From Bacteroidota bacterium (lineage in GTDB: Bacteria > Chloroflexota > Anaerolineae > Aggregatilineales > Phototrophicaceae): a stretch of 47,187 nucleotides of DNA. The number at the start of each line of letters is the position of its first letter. Positions within the stretch are counted from its first letter, which is position 1. This document shows positions 33,088 to 40,515 of the stretch, piece after piece. The position numbers and the translations under genes were made by a program. Location of the stretch: NCBI GenBank assembly GCA_027492915.1, contig JAPUDW010000340.1, forward strand, positions 1-47,187, given 5' to 3'. Below the pieces are notes generated by a model. The model worked only from the letters and a program-made list of their open reading frames with translations, searched no databases and was not told the origin of the DNA.

Positions 33088-33900
33088 ATGAAAGATATAT
33101 CAACCTTACCGCCCACCCCCTACGCCGAATTGAATAGCATCCTGCGCGATTTAACCGCAGGTATACAGGCAGCACTGGCGGATAACTTCGTCGGCTTCTA
33201 CTTGCAAGGCTCCTTCGCCATCGGTGACTTTGACGACAACAGCGATTGTGATTTTATTGTTGTCGTCGATCACAAACTATCCACTGAGGAAGTTGACCGC
33301 TTGCAAACGGTTCATGCCGCCATCTTCGACCGCGAACTGTCTTGGGCGAAGCATCTGGAAGGCTCATACTTCCCCAAAGACATCCTGCGCGATCTGGTCA
33401 ACATAGGCAGCAAACTCTGGTATCTCGACCACGGCAGCCGTTCACTCGTTCAAGATGCCCACTGTAATACCGTGCTGGTCCGTTGGGTCGTGCGGGACTA
33501 TGGTATCCCGCTGGCAGGGCCGGAGCCGCAAACGCTGGTTGACCGTATCCCCGTCGAAGCGCTGCGTGGGCAAATCCTCAAGGTGATGAACGACTGGGGG
33601 CGTGATTTAATCGCCAACCCTGAACCCTACAACAACATTTTCTATCAAGCCTTCATCGTCCACAACTACAGCCGGATGCTGCATGACCTCGTTCGCGGCT
33701 ACCCCGGTTCGAAACGTGCAGGGACGGAGTATGTGAAAGCCAACCTCGACCCTGCATGGCACAATCTCATTGACCGCAGTTGGTCAGGACGTGGCGATGC
33801 GTTTATCAACGTGCGTACCCCCGCCGACCCTGATGATTTTGCGGCGACCCTGCACTTTGTGGAGTATATTGTCGGGCAGGCGAATGACCGTTACAAATAA
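33088..33900 (+). CDS. Nucleotidyltransferase with aminoglycoside-adenylyltransferase-like layout (AadA/DUF4111 type)
   Basis: The 270-aa product from ATG 33088 (GGAAAG upstream) has the nucleotidyltransferase signature GSFAIGDFDDNSDCDFIVV, with two metal-binding Asp residues. A helical C-terminal domain resembles AadA/DUF4111 (ALRGQILKVMNDWGRDLI; NYSRMLHDLVRGYPGSKRAGTEYV). AadA enzymes adenylylate streptomycin or spectinomycin, but many chromosomal homologues have no shown resistance role. It lies next to the AT-rich DUF488 cassette on the opposite strand. Resistance should not be assumed from this match. Confidence 0.78.
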   Translation: MKDISTLPPTPYAELNSILRDLTAGIQAALADNFVGFYLQGSFAIGDFDDNSDCDFIVVVDHKLSTEEVDRLQTVHAAIFDRELSWAKHLEGSYFPKDILRDLVNIGSKLWYLDHGSRSLVQDAHCNTVLVRWVVRDYGIPLAGPEPQTLVDRIPVEALRGQILKVMNDWGRDLIANPEPYNNIFYQAFIVHNYSRMLHDLVRGYPGSKRAGTEYVKANLDPAWHNLIDRSWSGRGDAFINVRTPADPDDFAATLHFVEYIVGQANDRYK

Positions 33901-33947
33901 TGGTCAAAATCATGGCAGTAATTTAAGCACCAGTTCGGTACGGAGAA

Positions 33948-34823
33948 TTACCATTCTTCTGGCACCTCACTAAATTCAGGTTGACGATCATCACGACCCT
34001 CTCGCCGATAGTCATCAACTAACTCTGATTTCACAGGACGAACTGCCTGTGGCAAAATCGGGAAATAGTCTGCAAAACAAGCTCCATTTAAATAGTCGGG
34101 AAATGTATAAATTCCTGTTACTTGAATATAACACCACGATTTGTCATTATCTGTCTTTTGAAACGGTCGGGTTAACCCCAAACGTAACCAAACTTCTGAT
34201 GCTGAAAATTTCTGTTCAATTATTGAGCGAATACGAGCTGGATGATAATTCTTTTGTGTACGAAGATGTTGGATATAGTATCGTAGTGATAAATCAGTAA
34301 CTGGAATTTGTTTATAAGTTACACCTGTTGAGTCGGTAAAGTTAAGTGAAAATTTATCCGATTCAACATCACCAAATTTTAAACGATAAAATCCTAGCTT
34401 ATCAATAGAAATTGGCTTGATTGTGCCTAATGAGCGCTCACCATCACCCGGAGCAATATATTTATTTTTGTGGATTTTTGCATGAAAAATTGCTTCTACC
34501 GATTCATGTGCTGTTCGCTCCATGACAGTACGCCAAACACTTTCATCAGGCAAACGCAAAAATTCTACCTGATTTTGATTCCGCCATAAATGATCTTCAT
34601 TGTGAGGCGGCTTTAGCGTAGAGATGGGTTCTAAAAATAAATTCACAACAGCTCGAGGTCGAATCATAACTGAAGAGTCAGTGTCATATAGATGATGCTC
34701 GCATAAAAATTCCGGGTAAGATAATAATGGACGATAACAATTTCCTTTACGATCCACCCCAGCGATACAAACACGATCATCTTTCATACGTGTTACATCG
34801 GTAATAATTAATTCTTGCCACAT
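33948..34823 (-). CDS. Dual OB-domain protein of the DUF488 cassette
   Basis: The 291-aa protein begins MWQELIITDVTRMKDDRVCIAGVD, then GNCYRPLL. This is the characteristic opening of dual-OB-domain proteins. A second beta-rich half includes FYRLKFGDVESDKFSLNF, and WCYIQVTGIYTFPDYLNGACFADYF lies near the end. OB folds usually bind nucleic acids or nucleotides, so a substrate-recognition role for the neighbouring DUF488 proteins is likely but unproven. It starts seven bases after the second DUF488 stop. Coding DNA is strikingly AT-rich (about 37% GC in a counted line, against about 65% in a line of the cyclase gene), indicating transfer. Confidence 0.7.
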   Translation of the reverse strand: MWQELIITDVTRMKDDRVCIAGVDRKGNCYRPLLSYPEFLCEHHLYDTDSSVMIRPRAVVNLFLEPISTLKPPHNEDHLWRNQNQVEFLRLPDESVWRTVMERTAHESVEAIFHAKIHKNKYIAPGDGERSLGTIKPISIDKLGFYRLKFGDVESDKFSLNFTDSTGVTYKQIPVTDLSLRYYIQHLRTQKNYHPARIRSIIEQKFSASEVWLRLGLTRPFQKTDNDKSWCYIQVTGIYTFPDYLNGACFADYFPILPQAVRPVKSELVDDYRREGRDDRQPEFSEVPEEW

Positions 34824-34830
34824 ATAGAGC

Positions 34831-35277
34831 CTACATTAAATGAGTTATTTGTGTTTCAGACCAATACGAGGCGATATATTCAGCGACAAGTCTACGATGG
34901 CAATGTGTAGGCGCATGTTCACTGCAAAGTAAGCAGACGGAATTTTGTGCCCACCATGAGCGTTCTAATTGGGTGATTAAGTCTCGTTGATCTAAGAGTT
35001 GTTTAAAAGCGACCTCATAATGAATCCATGATTTATCATCTCGATATTGACTGAGCAAATCTCCACTTGGCGACATAGAAGACATATAGCGATAATCACA
35101 ATTATTCAAATGACGTAAAAAATATGGTAAATCACGCCCTTTTGCAAAGCCACTAAGTTGAGAATCAGGCTTCAATCGTGTATCGACCAATACAGTAATT
35201 TTGTTATCCTTTAATAATCCAAAAAAGTGCTCCGCCGTTTTCTGTGTAAACCCAATAGTATAAAGTTTGATTGTCAT
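34831..35277 (-). CDS. DUF488 family protein, short form
   Basis: The 148-aa protein has the DUF488 landmarks: LYTIGFTQ at the N-terminus, VLVDTR, a SGFAKGRDLPYFL segment, and the cysteine motif LLCSEHAPTHCHRRLVAEYI. DUF488 proteins are related to the rhodanese-phosphatase fold; the CSE and CHR residues are the presumed active site. GGGGAGA precedes the ATG. It lies between a longer DUF488 gene (14-base gap) and the dual-OB gene (7-base gap), so the three form one operon. Its sequence differs strongly from its neighbour, so this is not a recent duplication. Confidence 0.85.
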   Translation of the reverse strand: MTIKLYTIGFTQKTAEHFFGLLKDNKITVLVDTRLKPDSQLSGFAKGRDLPYFLRHLNNCDYRYMSSMSPSGDLLSQYRDDKSWIHYEVAFKQLLDQRDLITQLERSWWAQNSVCLLCSEHAPTHCHRRLVAEYIASYWSETQITHLM

Positions 35278-35291
35278 TTATAGTCTCCCCC

Positions 35292-35891
35292 TCAAAATAA
35301 AGGAGGTTGATGAGGCATTTCACTATCAGCTTTAAAATCTGATGTTTCTACAATATTAAGATTACCATCTTTTATTATGTGCTGAACCTTAACTTCTATA
35401 TTAACTACTTTGACTAGTGGATCAATAAGCGAACGTGCTATTAAATGGTGTCTATGACAATCAAGCGGATTGCCTTCACTGCACATAATGGCGACAAACC
35501 CTTTAACAGCTTGAGTTTCAGCCATAATTTGCAAAAGTCTCTTAAGTCCTCGCCGATACCATTCAGTCTGCATAACAGCTACATAATCAACTAGTTTGAG
35601 AAATTTTTCCCGGCTAGTATCGTTATCTGGTAACGTTTGATGTTTATAAACAGTTTCATCTTTAGGTTGCCCTCCCAATAATTCTCCGGCATAACGGTAA
35701 TCAAAACCCTGCTCTTTCAAAAAGACTTCTAATACATTTTTATTGAAATGAGGGACGTAACGACTATAAGGTGCGCTGCGAACATCAATCAAAACAGCAA
35801 TATTATTCTGACGTAAAGAAGTAGTGAATTCTTCTTTGCTCAAATTACTATGACCTATAGTATATAAGGTAGGAAGTGAATACTCTTCCAT
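35292..35891 (-). CDS. DUF488 family protein, long form
   Basis: ATG 35891 has AAGGA at good spacing and gives 199 aa. Landmarks are LYTIGHSN, VLIDVRSAPYSRYVPHFN, the FDYRYAGELLGG segment and the presumed active-site strand IMCSEGNPLDCHRHHLIARSL. These are more canonical than in the short paralogue. The C-terminus (VQHIIKDGNLNIVETSDF) ends in a polar tail. It is first in the three-gene cassette. The chemistry of DUF488 is not established; a thiol-dependent reaction on nucleic acid or nucleotide is an inference from the conserved Cys residues and the OB-fold partner. Confidence 0.88.
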   Translation of the reverse strand: MEEYSLPTLYTIGHSNLSKEEFTTSLRQNNIAVLIDVRSAPYSRYVPHFNKNVLEVFLKEQGFDYRYAGELLGGQPKDETVYKHQTLPDNDTSREKFLKLVDYVAVMQTEWYRRGLKRLLQIMAETQAVKGFVAIMCSEGNPLDCHRHHLIARSLIDPLVKVVNIEVKVQHIIKDGNLNIVETSDFKADSEMPHQPPLF

Positions 35892-35971
35892 GTATGAAAT
35901 CCTTTTGGGTATCATCTACTTGATCATTTTATCATTAGGTAATTAAAACACACTTCACAACCAACTTGCGA

Positions 35972-35977
35972 TATAAT
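35972..35977 (+). promoter_or_regulatory. -10 box upstream of the PhyH gene
   Basis: Perfect TATAAT, 40 bases before the ATG at 36018. No convincing -35 box at 16-18 bases. The cassette's own promoter should be in the same AT-rich divergent region, but I cannot locate it with confidence. Confidence 0.35.
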
Positions 35978-36017
35978 CCATATTAACATTCTAAATTAGT
36001 AGGCAGACGATTTGATT

Positions 36018-36866
36018 ATGACTAACACCGACCAAAAAGAATATTTTGACTCGAACGGCTACGTGCTGGTAAAAGGTTTGTTCACGCCTGAAGAAGTCGC
36101 CTATTATCGCGACTACTATATGAACCTGCGTGCATCCGGCACCTACGACGGCGATTTTTCCGGCGTAGACCCCAACAGCAACGACCCCCTCAAACGCTTC
36201 CCTCGCATGATTAACATGCACCGCTGGAACCAAACCAGCCTCGAATGGATGCTCGAACCGCGCATTAATACCATGCTGACGCTGCTGGCGGGACGCGAAC
36301 CCTTCGCTGTTCAAACCATGCTGTACTTCAAACCGGCTGGTGCGCGTGGTCAAGCGCTGCATCAGGATAACTATTACCTGCGCGTGCAGCCCGGTACCTG
36401 CCTCGCGGCGTGGCTGGCGCTCGATGACTGCGACGAGGAGAATGGCTGTATGCAGATTGTCCCCGGCAGCCACAACTGGCCGATGCTCTGCGCCATCAAA
36501 GCCGATACCACCCAGAGCTTCACCGATGTGACCGTGCCTATCCCCGAAGGCACACCCGTCGAACCAATGATTATGGAAGCCGGTGATGTGCTGTTCTTCA
36601 ACGGGGCGCTGGTACACGGCAGTATGCCCAACATCAGCACCGACCGTTTCCGCCGTGCGCTCATCGGTCACTATATCGAAGGTGATGCGGAACAGGTCGC
36701 TACGTTCTACCACCCCGTTTTACGGATGGATGGCACGCCGGTGGAAATCGGTAAAAGCGCTGATGGTCAGCAGTGCGGTGTGTGGGTCGAGCAGGACGGC
36801 ACGCCTGTATTGGAACTCAGTGGTCATCAGGGCGCACCGGGGAAACTCGATTACCTGCGCCAGTAA
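36018..36866 (+). CDS. Phytanoyl-CoA dioxygenase (PhyH) family protein
   Basis: The 282-aa product from ATG 36018 is a double-stranded beta-helix Fe(II)/2-oxoglutarate oxygenase. The N-terminus (FDSNGYVLVKGLFTPEEV) is typical; the HxD pair is LHQDNYYL, and the distal His is in NGALVHGSMPN with a downstream Arg (RFRRALIGHY). GCMQIVPGSHNWP is the family's conserved strand turn. Bacterial members hydroxylate varied small molecules, including ectoine, and many are unassigned. It starts as GC content rises sharply after the AT-rich cassette. Confidence 0.9.
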   Translation: MTNTDQKEYFDSNGYVLVKGLFTPEEVAYYRDYYMNLRASGTYDGDFSGVDPNSNDPLKRFPRMINMHRWNQTSLEWMLEPRINTMLTLLAGREPFAVQTMLYFKPAGARGQALHQDNYYLRVQPGTCLAAWLALDDCDEENGCMQIVPGSHNWPMLCAIKADTTQSFTDVTVPIPEGTPVEPMIMEAGDVLFFNGALVHGSMPNISTDRFRRALIGHYIEGDAEQVATFYHPVLRMDGTPVEIGKSADGQQCGVWVEQDGTPVLELSGHQGAPGKLDYLRQ

Positions 36867-36895
36867 CGCGACACTTAATCTACGCAATGCTGTGG

Positions 36896-36923
36896 GGGAG
36901 GGTCAATGATCCTCCCTTTCTTT
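36896..36923 (+). terminator. Intrinsic terminator after phyH
   Basis: GGGAGGGTCA pairs with TGATCCTCCC (one G-T pair) around a minimal loop and is followed by TTTCTTT. Confidence 0.6.
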
Positions 36924-36966
36924 CCTCTGTATTCTTTGTGCCTTTGTGGTCAAATCTCCTGCGTTC
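36918..36966. repeat. Dispersed 'CTTTGTGCCTTTGTGGTC' sequence
   Basis: Reverse-oriented relative of the AACCACAAAGGCACAAAG/AACCGCAGAGACGCAGAG class of intergenic sequences, also seen at 13047-13110, 16149-16225 and 46885-46947. A separate inverted repeat AACATTC/GAATGTT (36971-36992) follows it. Confidence 0.45.
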
Positions 36967-37034
36967 CTTTAACATTCCCGCCCACGAATGTTAAGATTTT
37001 CCTACGAGCTTCATGCGGTGTTAAAACCTACGTT

Positions 37035-37040
37035 ACAATA
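37035..37040 (+). promoter_or_regulatory. -10 box suggesting a leaderless pssA transcript
   Basis: TACAAT ends only five bases before the ATG at 37046, so transcription would begin at or very near the start codon. No Shine-Dalgarno sequence precedes the ATG, which agrees with a leaderless mRNA. No clear -35 box is visible. Confidence 0.4.
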
Positions 37041-37045
37041 GCCTT

Positions 37046-37768
37046 ATGAAATCTCGTCGCATCCCTATGAAACGCACTTGGATACCGAACAGTGTCACGG
37101 CGTTGAGCGTATTCCTTGGCTACTTGTCAATTATGTATACGTTTCAAGGGTACTTCGTCACGGCAGCATGGCTGATCGTACTGGCGGGTATCCTCGACTC
37201 GATGGATGGCAAGCTGGCGCGTAAGCTCGGCGGTTGTAGCAAGTTTGGCAGCTACTTCGACTCGTTAGCTGATGCCATCAACTACGGTGTCGCTCCGGCG
37301 CTCCTGTTTCAACGGGCGTACTTCACCGACTGGTCAATCCTTGGCAGCATCGTCACCTTCCTGCCCATCGTATGCAGCGCTATTCGTCTGGCGCGGTTTA
37401 ACGTGCTAACGGAGGAAGAAGAGCAAGACGGCTTCTTCGTCGGTTTGCCCACCACCGTCGCGGCGGGGTTGCTGGCGAGCTTCGTCATCTTCATGAATGA
37501 TCTGATGAACACTGAAGGTTCACCAGCATTAGCGGCGGTACTGGTCGCCGGTTCATCCCTGCTGATGGTGAGCGCTGTCCCCTATGAACATAATAATTTG
37601 ATGACACGGCGCGGCTGGAAAGGCTTGCTGTTCCTGCTGGCGATTATCACGCTGCTGCTGTTTCAGGGGCGGGCGATGTTCGCGTGGGTCGCCCTGTACG
37701 TCACCTATGGATTAATCCGCAGTATCTTACATACCCTTCGGGATCTGGAGCAGAGGAAAGCAATTTGA
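37046..37768 (+). CDS. pssA: CDP-diacylglycerol-serine O-phosphatidyltransferase
   Basis: The 240-aa membrane protein has the complete CDP-alcohol phosphotransferase motif DG-x2-AR-x8-G-x3-D-x3-D (DGKLARKLGGCSKFGSYFDSLAD, about residues 54-76). It also has the PssA-type segments LARFN and FVGLPTTVAAG. Six or so hydrophobic helices are visible. It should make phosphatidylserine from CDP-diacylglycerol and serine, the first step to phosphatidylethanolamine. No decarboxylase (psd) is adjacent. It is coupled to the downstream methyltransferase by a TTGA overlap. Confidence 0.9.
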   Translation: MKSRRIPMKRTWIPNSVTALSVFLGYLSIMYTFQGYFVTAAWLIVLAGILDSMDGKLARKLGGCSKFGSYFDSLADAINYGVAPALLFQRAYFTDWSILGSIVTFLPIVCSAIRLARFNVLTEEEEQDGFFVGLPTTVAAGLLASFVIFMNDLMNTEGSPALAAVLVAGSSLLMVSAVPYEHNNLMTRRGWKGLLFLLAIITLLLFQGRAMFAWVALYVTYGLIRSILHTLRDLEQRKAI

Positions 37769-38490
37769 ATCGACAATTCTGGCTAGGGCTTTTGGGCGGG
37801 CTGGCGCTGGCATCCGTGCTGCGGCAGACGAGCAAAAATGCCCTGACGCAATCGCGCCTTGATGCCTACTACAAACGCCGCGCGGAAAATTATAACGATA
37901 CCGATTTGCAAGTCGGCCTCTTCGGTCGCTATCCCCGCATCGAAATGCGCGAGGCCATCATGCAGTTGGCGAACCTTAAAGCTGGCGACAAAGTGCTGGA
38001 TTTCGCCAGCGGTGCGGGAGCGAACTTCCCCTACATCATGGAACGAATCGGCCCGACAGGTAAACTGGTCGCGGTGGATTACAGCCCCGAAATGCTGGCG
38101 ACCGCCCAGCGTATGATTGACGACTACGATTGGGACAACGTCGAACTCATCCAATCCGACGCGGCGACCATGCAGCCGGGGACGGATTTCGACGTGGTGT
38201 TGTGTACGCTGGGGTTGATCGTCATCCCGCGTCACGAGCAGGCTATGCAGCAGGCGTGGGACGCGCTCAAGCCGGGCGGCACCTACGCTATCGCTGACAT
38301 CTGTGAGAGTGACCTGTGGTACGCCCGACCGATTGGCTGGCTGCTCAACATCCTCGACCTGTTCATTATTACCGACAGCACCCGCCGCCCGTGGGAATGG
38401 CTGGCGGCACGGGCGCAAAATTACCGGCGCGAAAGTGTGTTCTTCGGCTTTTTCTACGCGGCAGTCGGCAAGAAACCGACGGGCGATTAG
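37765..38490 (+). CDS. Class I methyltransferase coupled to pssA
   Basis: TTG 37765 overlaps the pssA stop as TTGA and is preceded by GAGGAAAG. It gives 241 aa with a hydrophobic N-terminus (FWLGLLGGLALASVL) that may anchor it to the membrane. Motif I is VLDFASGAGANF, followed by LVAVDYSPEML, a post-motif SDAATM, and VVLCTLGLIVIPRHEQAMQQAW; GGTYAIADICESD resembles UbiE/phospholipid methyltransferases. Coupling to pssA suggests a phospholipid (for instance ethanolamine head group) substrate, but quinone methylation is also possible. The long upstream in-frame extension lies inside pssA and is not used. Confidence 0.82.
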   Translation: MNRQFWLGLLGGLALASVLRQTSKNALTQSRLDAYYKRRAENYNDTDLQVGLFGRYPRIEMREAIMQLANLKAGDKVLDFASGAGANFPYIMERIGPTGKLVAVDYSPEMLATAQRMIDDYDWDNVELIQSDAATMQPGTDFDVVLCTLGLIVIPRHEQAMQQAWDALKPGGTYAIADICESDLWYARPIGWLLNILDLFIITDSTRRPWEWLAARAQNYRRESVFFGFFYAAVGKKPTGD

Positions 38491-38520
38491 CCCTTAGATC
38501 ATCCTCAGTTCGAACACTAT

Positions 38521-38548
38521 AAAAACCATCCGCGAGGGTGGTTTTTTG
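38521..38548 (+). terminator. Intrinsic terminator after the pssA operon
   Basis: AAAAACCATCC (38521-38531) pairs with GGGTGGTTTTT around GCGA, ending in a six-T run. A strong classical terminator. Confidence 0.85.
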
Positions 38549-38581
38549 TTAGGCTAAGAGCGAAAGCTGCTGTAAGTGATT

Positions 38582-38737
38582 CGTTATTTTCGCAAAATTC
38601 GCAGATATTCTGCCGAAATGGCGGGCGGGAAGCTCCTGTGTATCCGCCGAATTGGCGTTTTATGGCGGCAGAAGTGAGGGAGGATGGCGCTGAAATGACA
38701 CAAGTTCGGCGGATTGCTCCCGTACTGCCACCGCCGA
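38582..38737. repeat. Dispersed ~150-bp repeat, copy 2
   Basis: About 85% identical to 12842-12994 over the central 90 bases, in the same orientation and without indels there. Both lie in long spacers. Translating the minus strand shows only about two-thirds amino-acid identity, less than the DNA, so it is not a conserved gene. Confidence 0.75.
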
Positions 38738-38963
38738 CATTCGGGTGTGCTGCTGCTATCGTTGCTGCAAAGGCTTCGGGTGACAGGGTGGAAGTTTTTA
38801 GCCCACAGATTTCAATTTCATAAATATGATTGTTCATGGTGCCAATACATCCCTCATGATTCTTCAGATTCTTCAAATTCAGAATCAATTTTTGTGTGTT
38901 TCCCGAATCATTCTCCCTCAAACTTTGTAAATGTTGCCCTAAAGAGGCTGCTTACGTTCCCTC

Positions 38964-39020
38964 GCATGAGGCTAAAGCCGTCATGCTGATCACCAGACAA
39001 GTTTGCTAAAGCAACTCCAA
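38964..39020. repeat. GGCTAAAGCC hairpin repeat, copy 1
   Basis: A 23-base hairpin (GCATGA, GGC-TAAA-GCC, TCATGC; 38964-38986) is followed by about 30 bases matching 47008-47041 closely (CCAGACAAGTYTGCTAAAGC). The same hairpin core occurs twice inside the MITE-like element at 17529-17703. The surrounding spacer 38549-39501 (~950 bases) holds no gene. Confidence 0.7.
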
Positions 39021-39198
39021 AGGCAGATGTTTGCCTCTAAAAAATTAGGTTTGTTTCTAAGCTATAACGGTCATAAAGCATGTTTCTCGCCTGAGTTATG
39101 ACAAAACGAGTACCGGACAAGCCTTAAATGACTCCTAAAGTTGCAATTGTTAGAAAAATTGCAGTTGCAACATCCTAAGCAGCGAATGTGATTGGTGG

Positions 39199-39224
39199 CG
39201 CGGCTGAGGCATACCCTCAGCCTA
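39199..39224. repeat. GAGGCATRCC palindromic repeat
   Basis: GGCTGAGGCATACCCTCAGCC is a palindrome related to the elements at 1588-1612 and 7692-7720. Confidence 0.5.
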
Positions 39225-39287
39225 TCTAGGACTGACAACGCAACTTACAAAGAATGATAAGAACAGAGTAGCACACATGCGGGTGAT

Positions 39288-39389
39288 TAGGGTGACCATT
39301 TGGTAACTCTTATGCGACGAACTTCCCAACCCTTTTGAGAGAAAAATAGTGTTAAGGCAGTTGGCAAATGGTTAGAAAATGGTTTGTCA
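39288..39389. repeat. GGGTGACCATTTGG repeat, copy 1
   Basis: This ~100-base stretch shares ordered blocks with 46697-46812: AGGGTGACCATTTGG, CTTTTGAG/GTTTTGAG, TGTTAAGG, TTGG, ATGGTT and AATGGTTTGT. The two copies are diverged and differ by small indels. Neither contains an ORF. Confidence 0.6.
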
Positions 39390-39501
39390 TCGATTTTGAG
39401 TGATTTTAGGGGAAACAAAAAGAGGTGCTTACCCGATATTACTAATTCATGATAAATTTATACAAAGAGTTTTATATAACGTTTGATATTAGGGGATGAG
39501 T

Positions 39502-40386
39502 ATGTCGAAAGCGAAATTTGACGCGGTGAAGGAACTTATTAACGAAAAGAAGTATGCGGAAGCAAAAGCGCTTCTTAAGACAATTGATCATCCTACGGCT
39601 CGCGAGTGGGAAGCCAAAGTTGATAAGCTTTCGCCAACACTAGTAACTGCATTTGCACCTAGCTCTCAGGTTAAACCTGATTTAAAACGCCGACGACGTT
39701 GGCCCTTACTCATTCTTGGAGGTACATTTTTAGCATGTATCATCGTTTATGCTATTGGAAGTAATCCTGCCGTTCAAGAAATGAGCCGCGCTACGAGCAC
39801 TGCTCAAGCCATCGCAGTAGCTGGCACAAATGAAGCTTTAACAGTTTCCAATGGGCAAACTGCGACAGTAATTGCACTGACACCTCCAACTGAAACGGCC
39901 ACTACTACACAAACACTCGCGCCAAGTGCCACACCTACAATTACTGAAACACCACTGCCGACATCCACATTTACTCCCACATCAACACCTTCACTTGAAG
40001 ATCAGGCGCGAAAGATTATCAATGAGGTATTGGCAGGCGAAGATGTTGAGAGGATTAGTATTACCGATATAGGATCTCCAAAGCTTTTAGCAGTAGACTA
40101 TCCGATGCCTCAAATATTTGATTACCGCGTAGATTTTGCAGGTACAGAAATGCTGAAAATCGCTTGTGCGCTGCACGGAAACGGCTTTGGAGATGACTGG
40201 CGATATCAGTTTTCAGCTATGATTGATTTAGTGAATAAGACGAACGGACAAACTTCGCGTGATGATGGTCTTTCGGGTCGTGTGAATTCATCTACTGTTG
40301 CTGGATGGAATTGTGAAAATGTTACCTCAATGGACCCGTCATTCGCGTTGGATGATTACATTCTCAATCCGATCCTCAATAAATAA
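39502..40386 (+). CDS. Membrane protein with Thr/Pro-rich linker, unknown function
   Basis: ATG 39502 has AGGGG six bases upstream (ATG 39496 has no room). The 294-aa product starts with a short helix-turn-helix repeat (FDAVKELINEKKYAEAKALLKTIDHPTAREW) seen at the front of several Chloroflexota proteins. A basic stop-transfer (KRRRRW) and one transmembrane helix (PLLILGGTFLACIIVYAIG) follow, at about residues 65-88. A Thr/Pro/Ser linker follows, and then an external ~120-residue domain (QARKIINEVLAGEDVERISITDIG onward) with two or three cysteines. I do not recognise that domain. DNA is more AT-rich than most neighbours. Confidence 0.65.
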   Translation: MSKAKFDAVKELINEKKYAEAKALLKTIDHPTAREWEAKVDKLSPTLVTAFAPSSQVKPDLKRRRRWPLLILGGTFLACIIVYAIGSNPAVQEMSRATSTAQAIAVAGTNEALTVSNGQTATVIALTPPTETATTTQTLAPSATPTITETPLPTSTFTPTSTPSLEDQARKIINEVLAGEDVERISITDIGSPKLLAVDYPMPQIFDYRVDFAGTEMLKIACALHGNGFGDDWRYQFSAMIDLVNKTNGQTSRDDGLSGRVNSSTVAGWNCENVTSMDPSFALDDYILNPILNK

Positions 40387-40464
40387 AAATGTGGTGAGGC
40401 ACTGTCATCCTGAACCATAAGATATTCTGCTTTACAGACTATCTCATCATGCTTTTGAGTGAAA

Positions 40465-40496
40465 CCAAAAGGACGCACGATTGTGCGTCCTTTTGG
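40465..40496. terminator. Bidirectional intrinsic terminator
   Basis: CCAAAAGGACGCAC (40465-40478) pairs perfectly with GTGCGTCCTTTTGG (40483-40496) around four bases, with A/T-rich ends on both strands. It separates the convergent 39502-40386 gene and the ABC exporter genes. Confidence 0.85.
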
Positions 40497-40515
40497 GGAT
40501 GATACGGGTAGCAGG

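Noticed and set aside
33088-33900. Calling this gene a streptomycin/spectinomycin resistance gene
   Set aside because: Only the nucleotidyltransferase core and general layout are visible; many chromosomal relatives have no resistance role, and there is no integron or other resistance gene nearby.
34049-34300. Plus-strand ORF inside the dual-OB gene
   Set aside because: Arises from the AT-rich antisense strand; no motif or site.
38500-38525. GTTCGA-type word suggesting a tRNA T-arm
   Set aside because: No acceptor, D or anticodon stems can be built around it.
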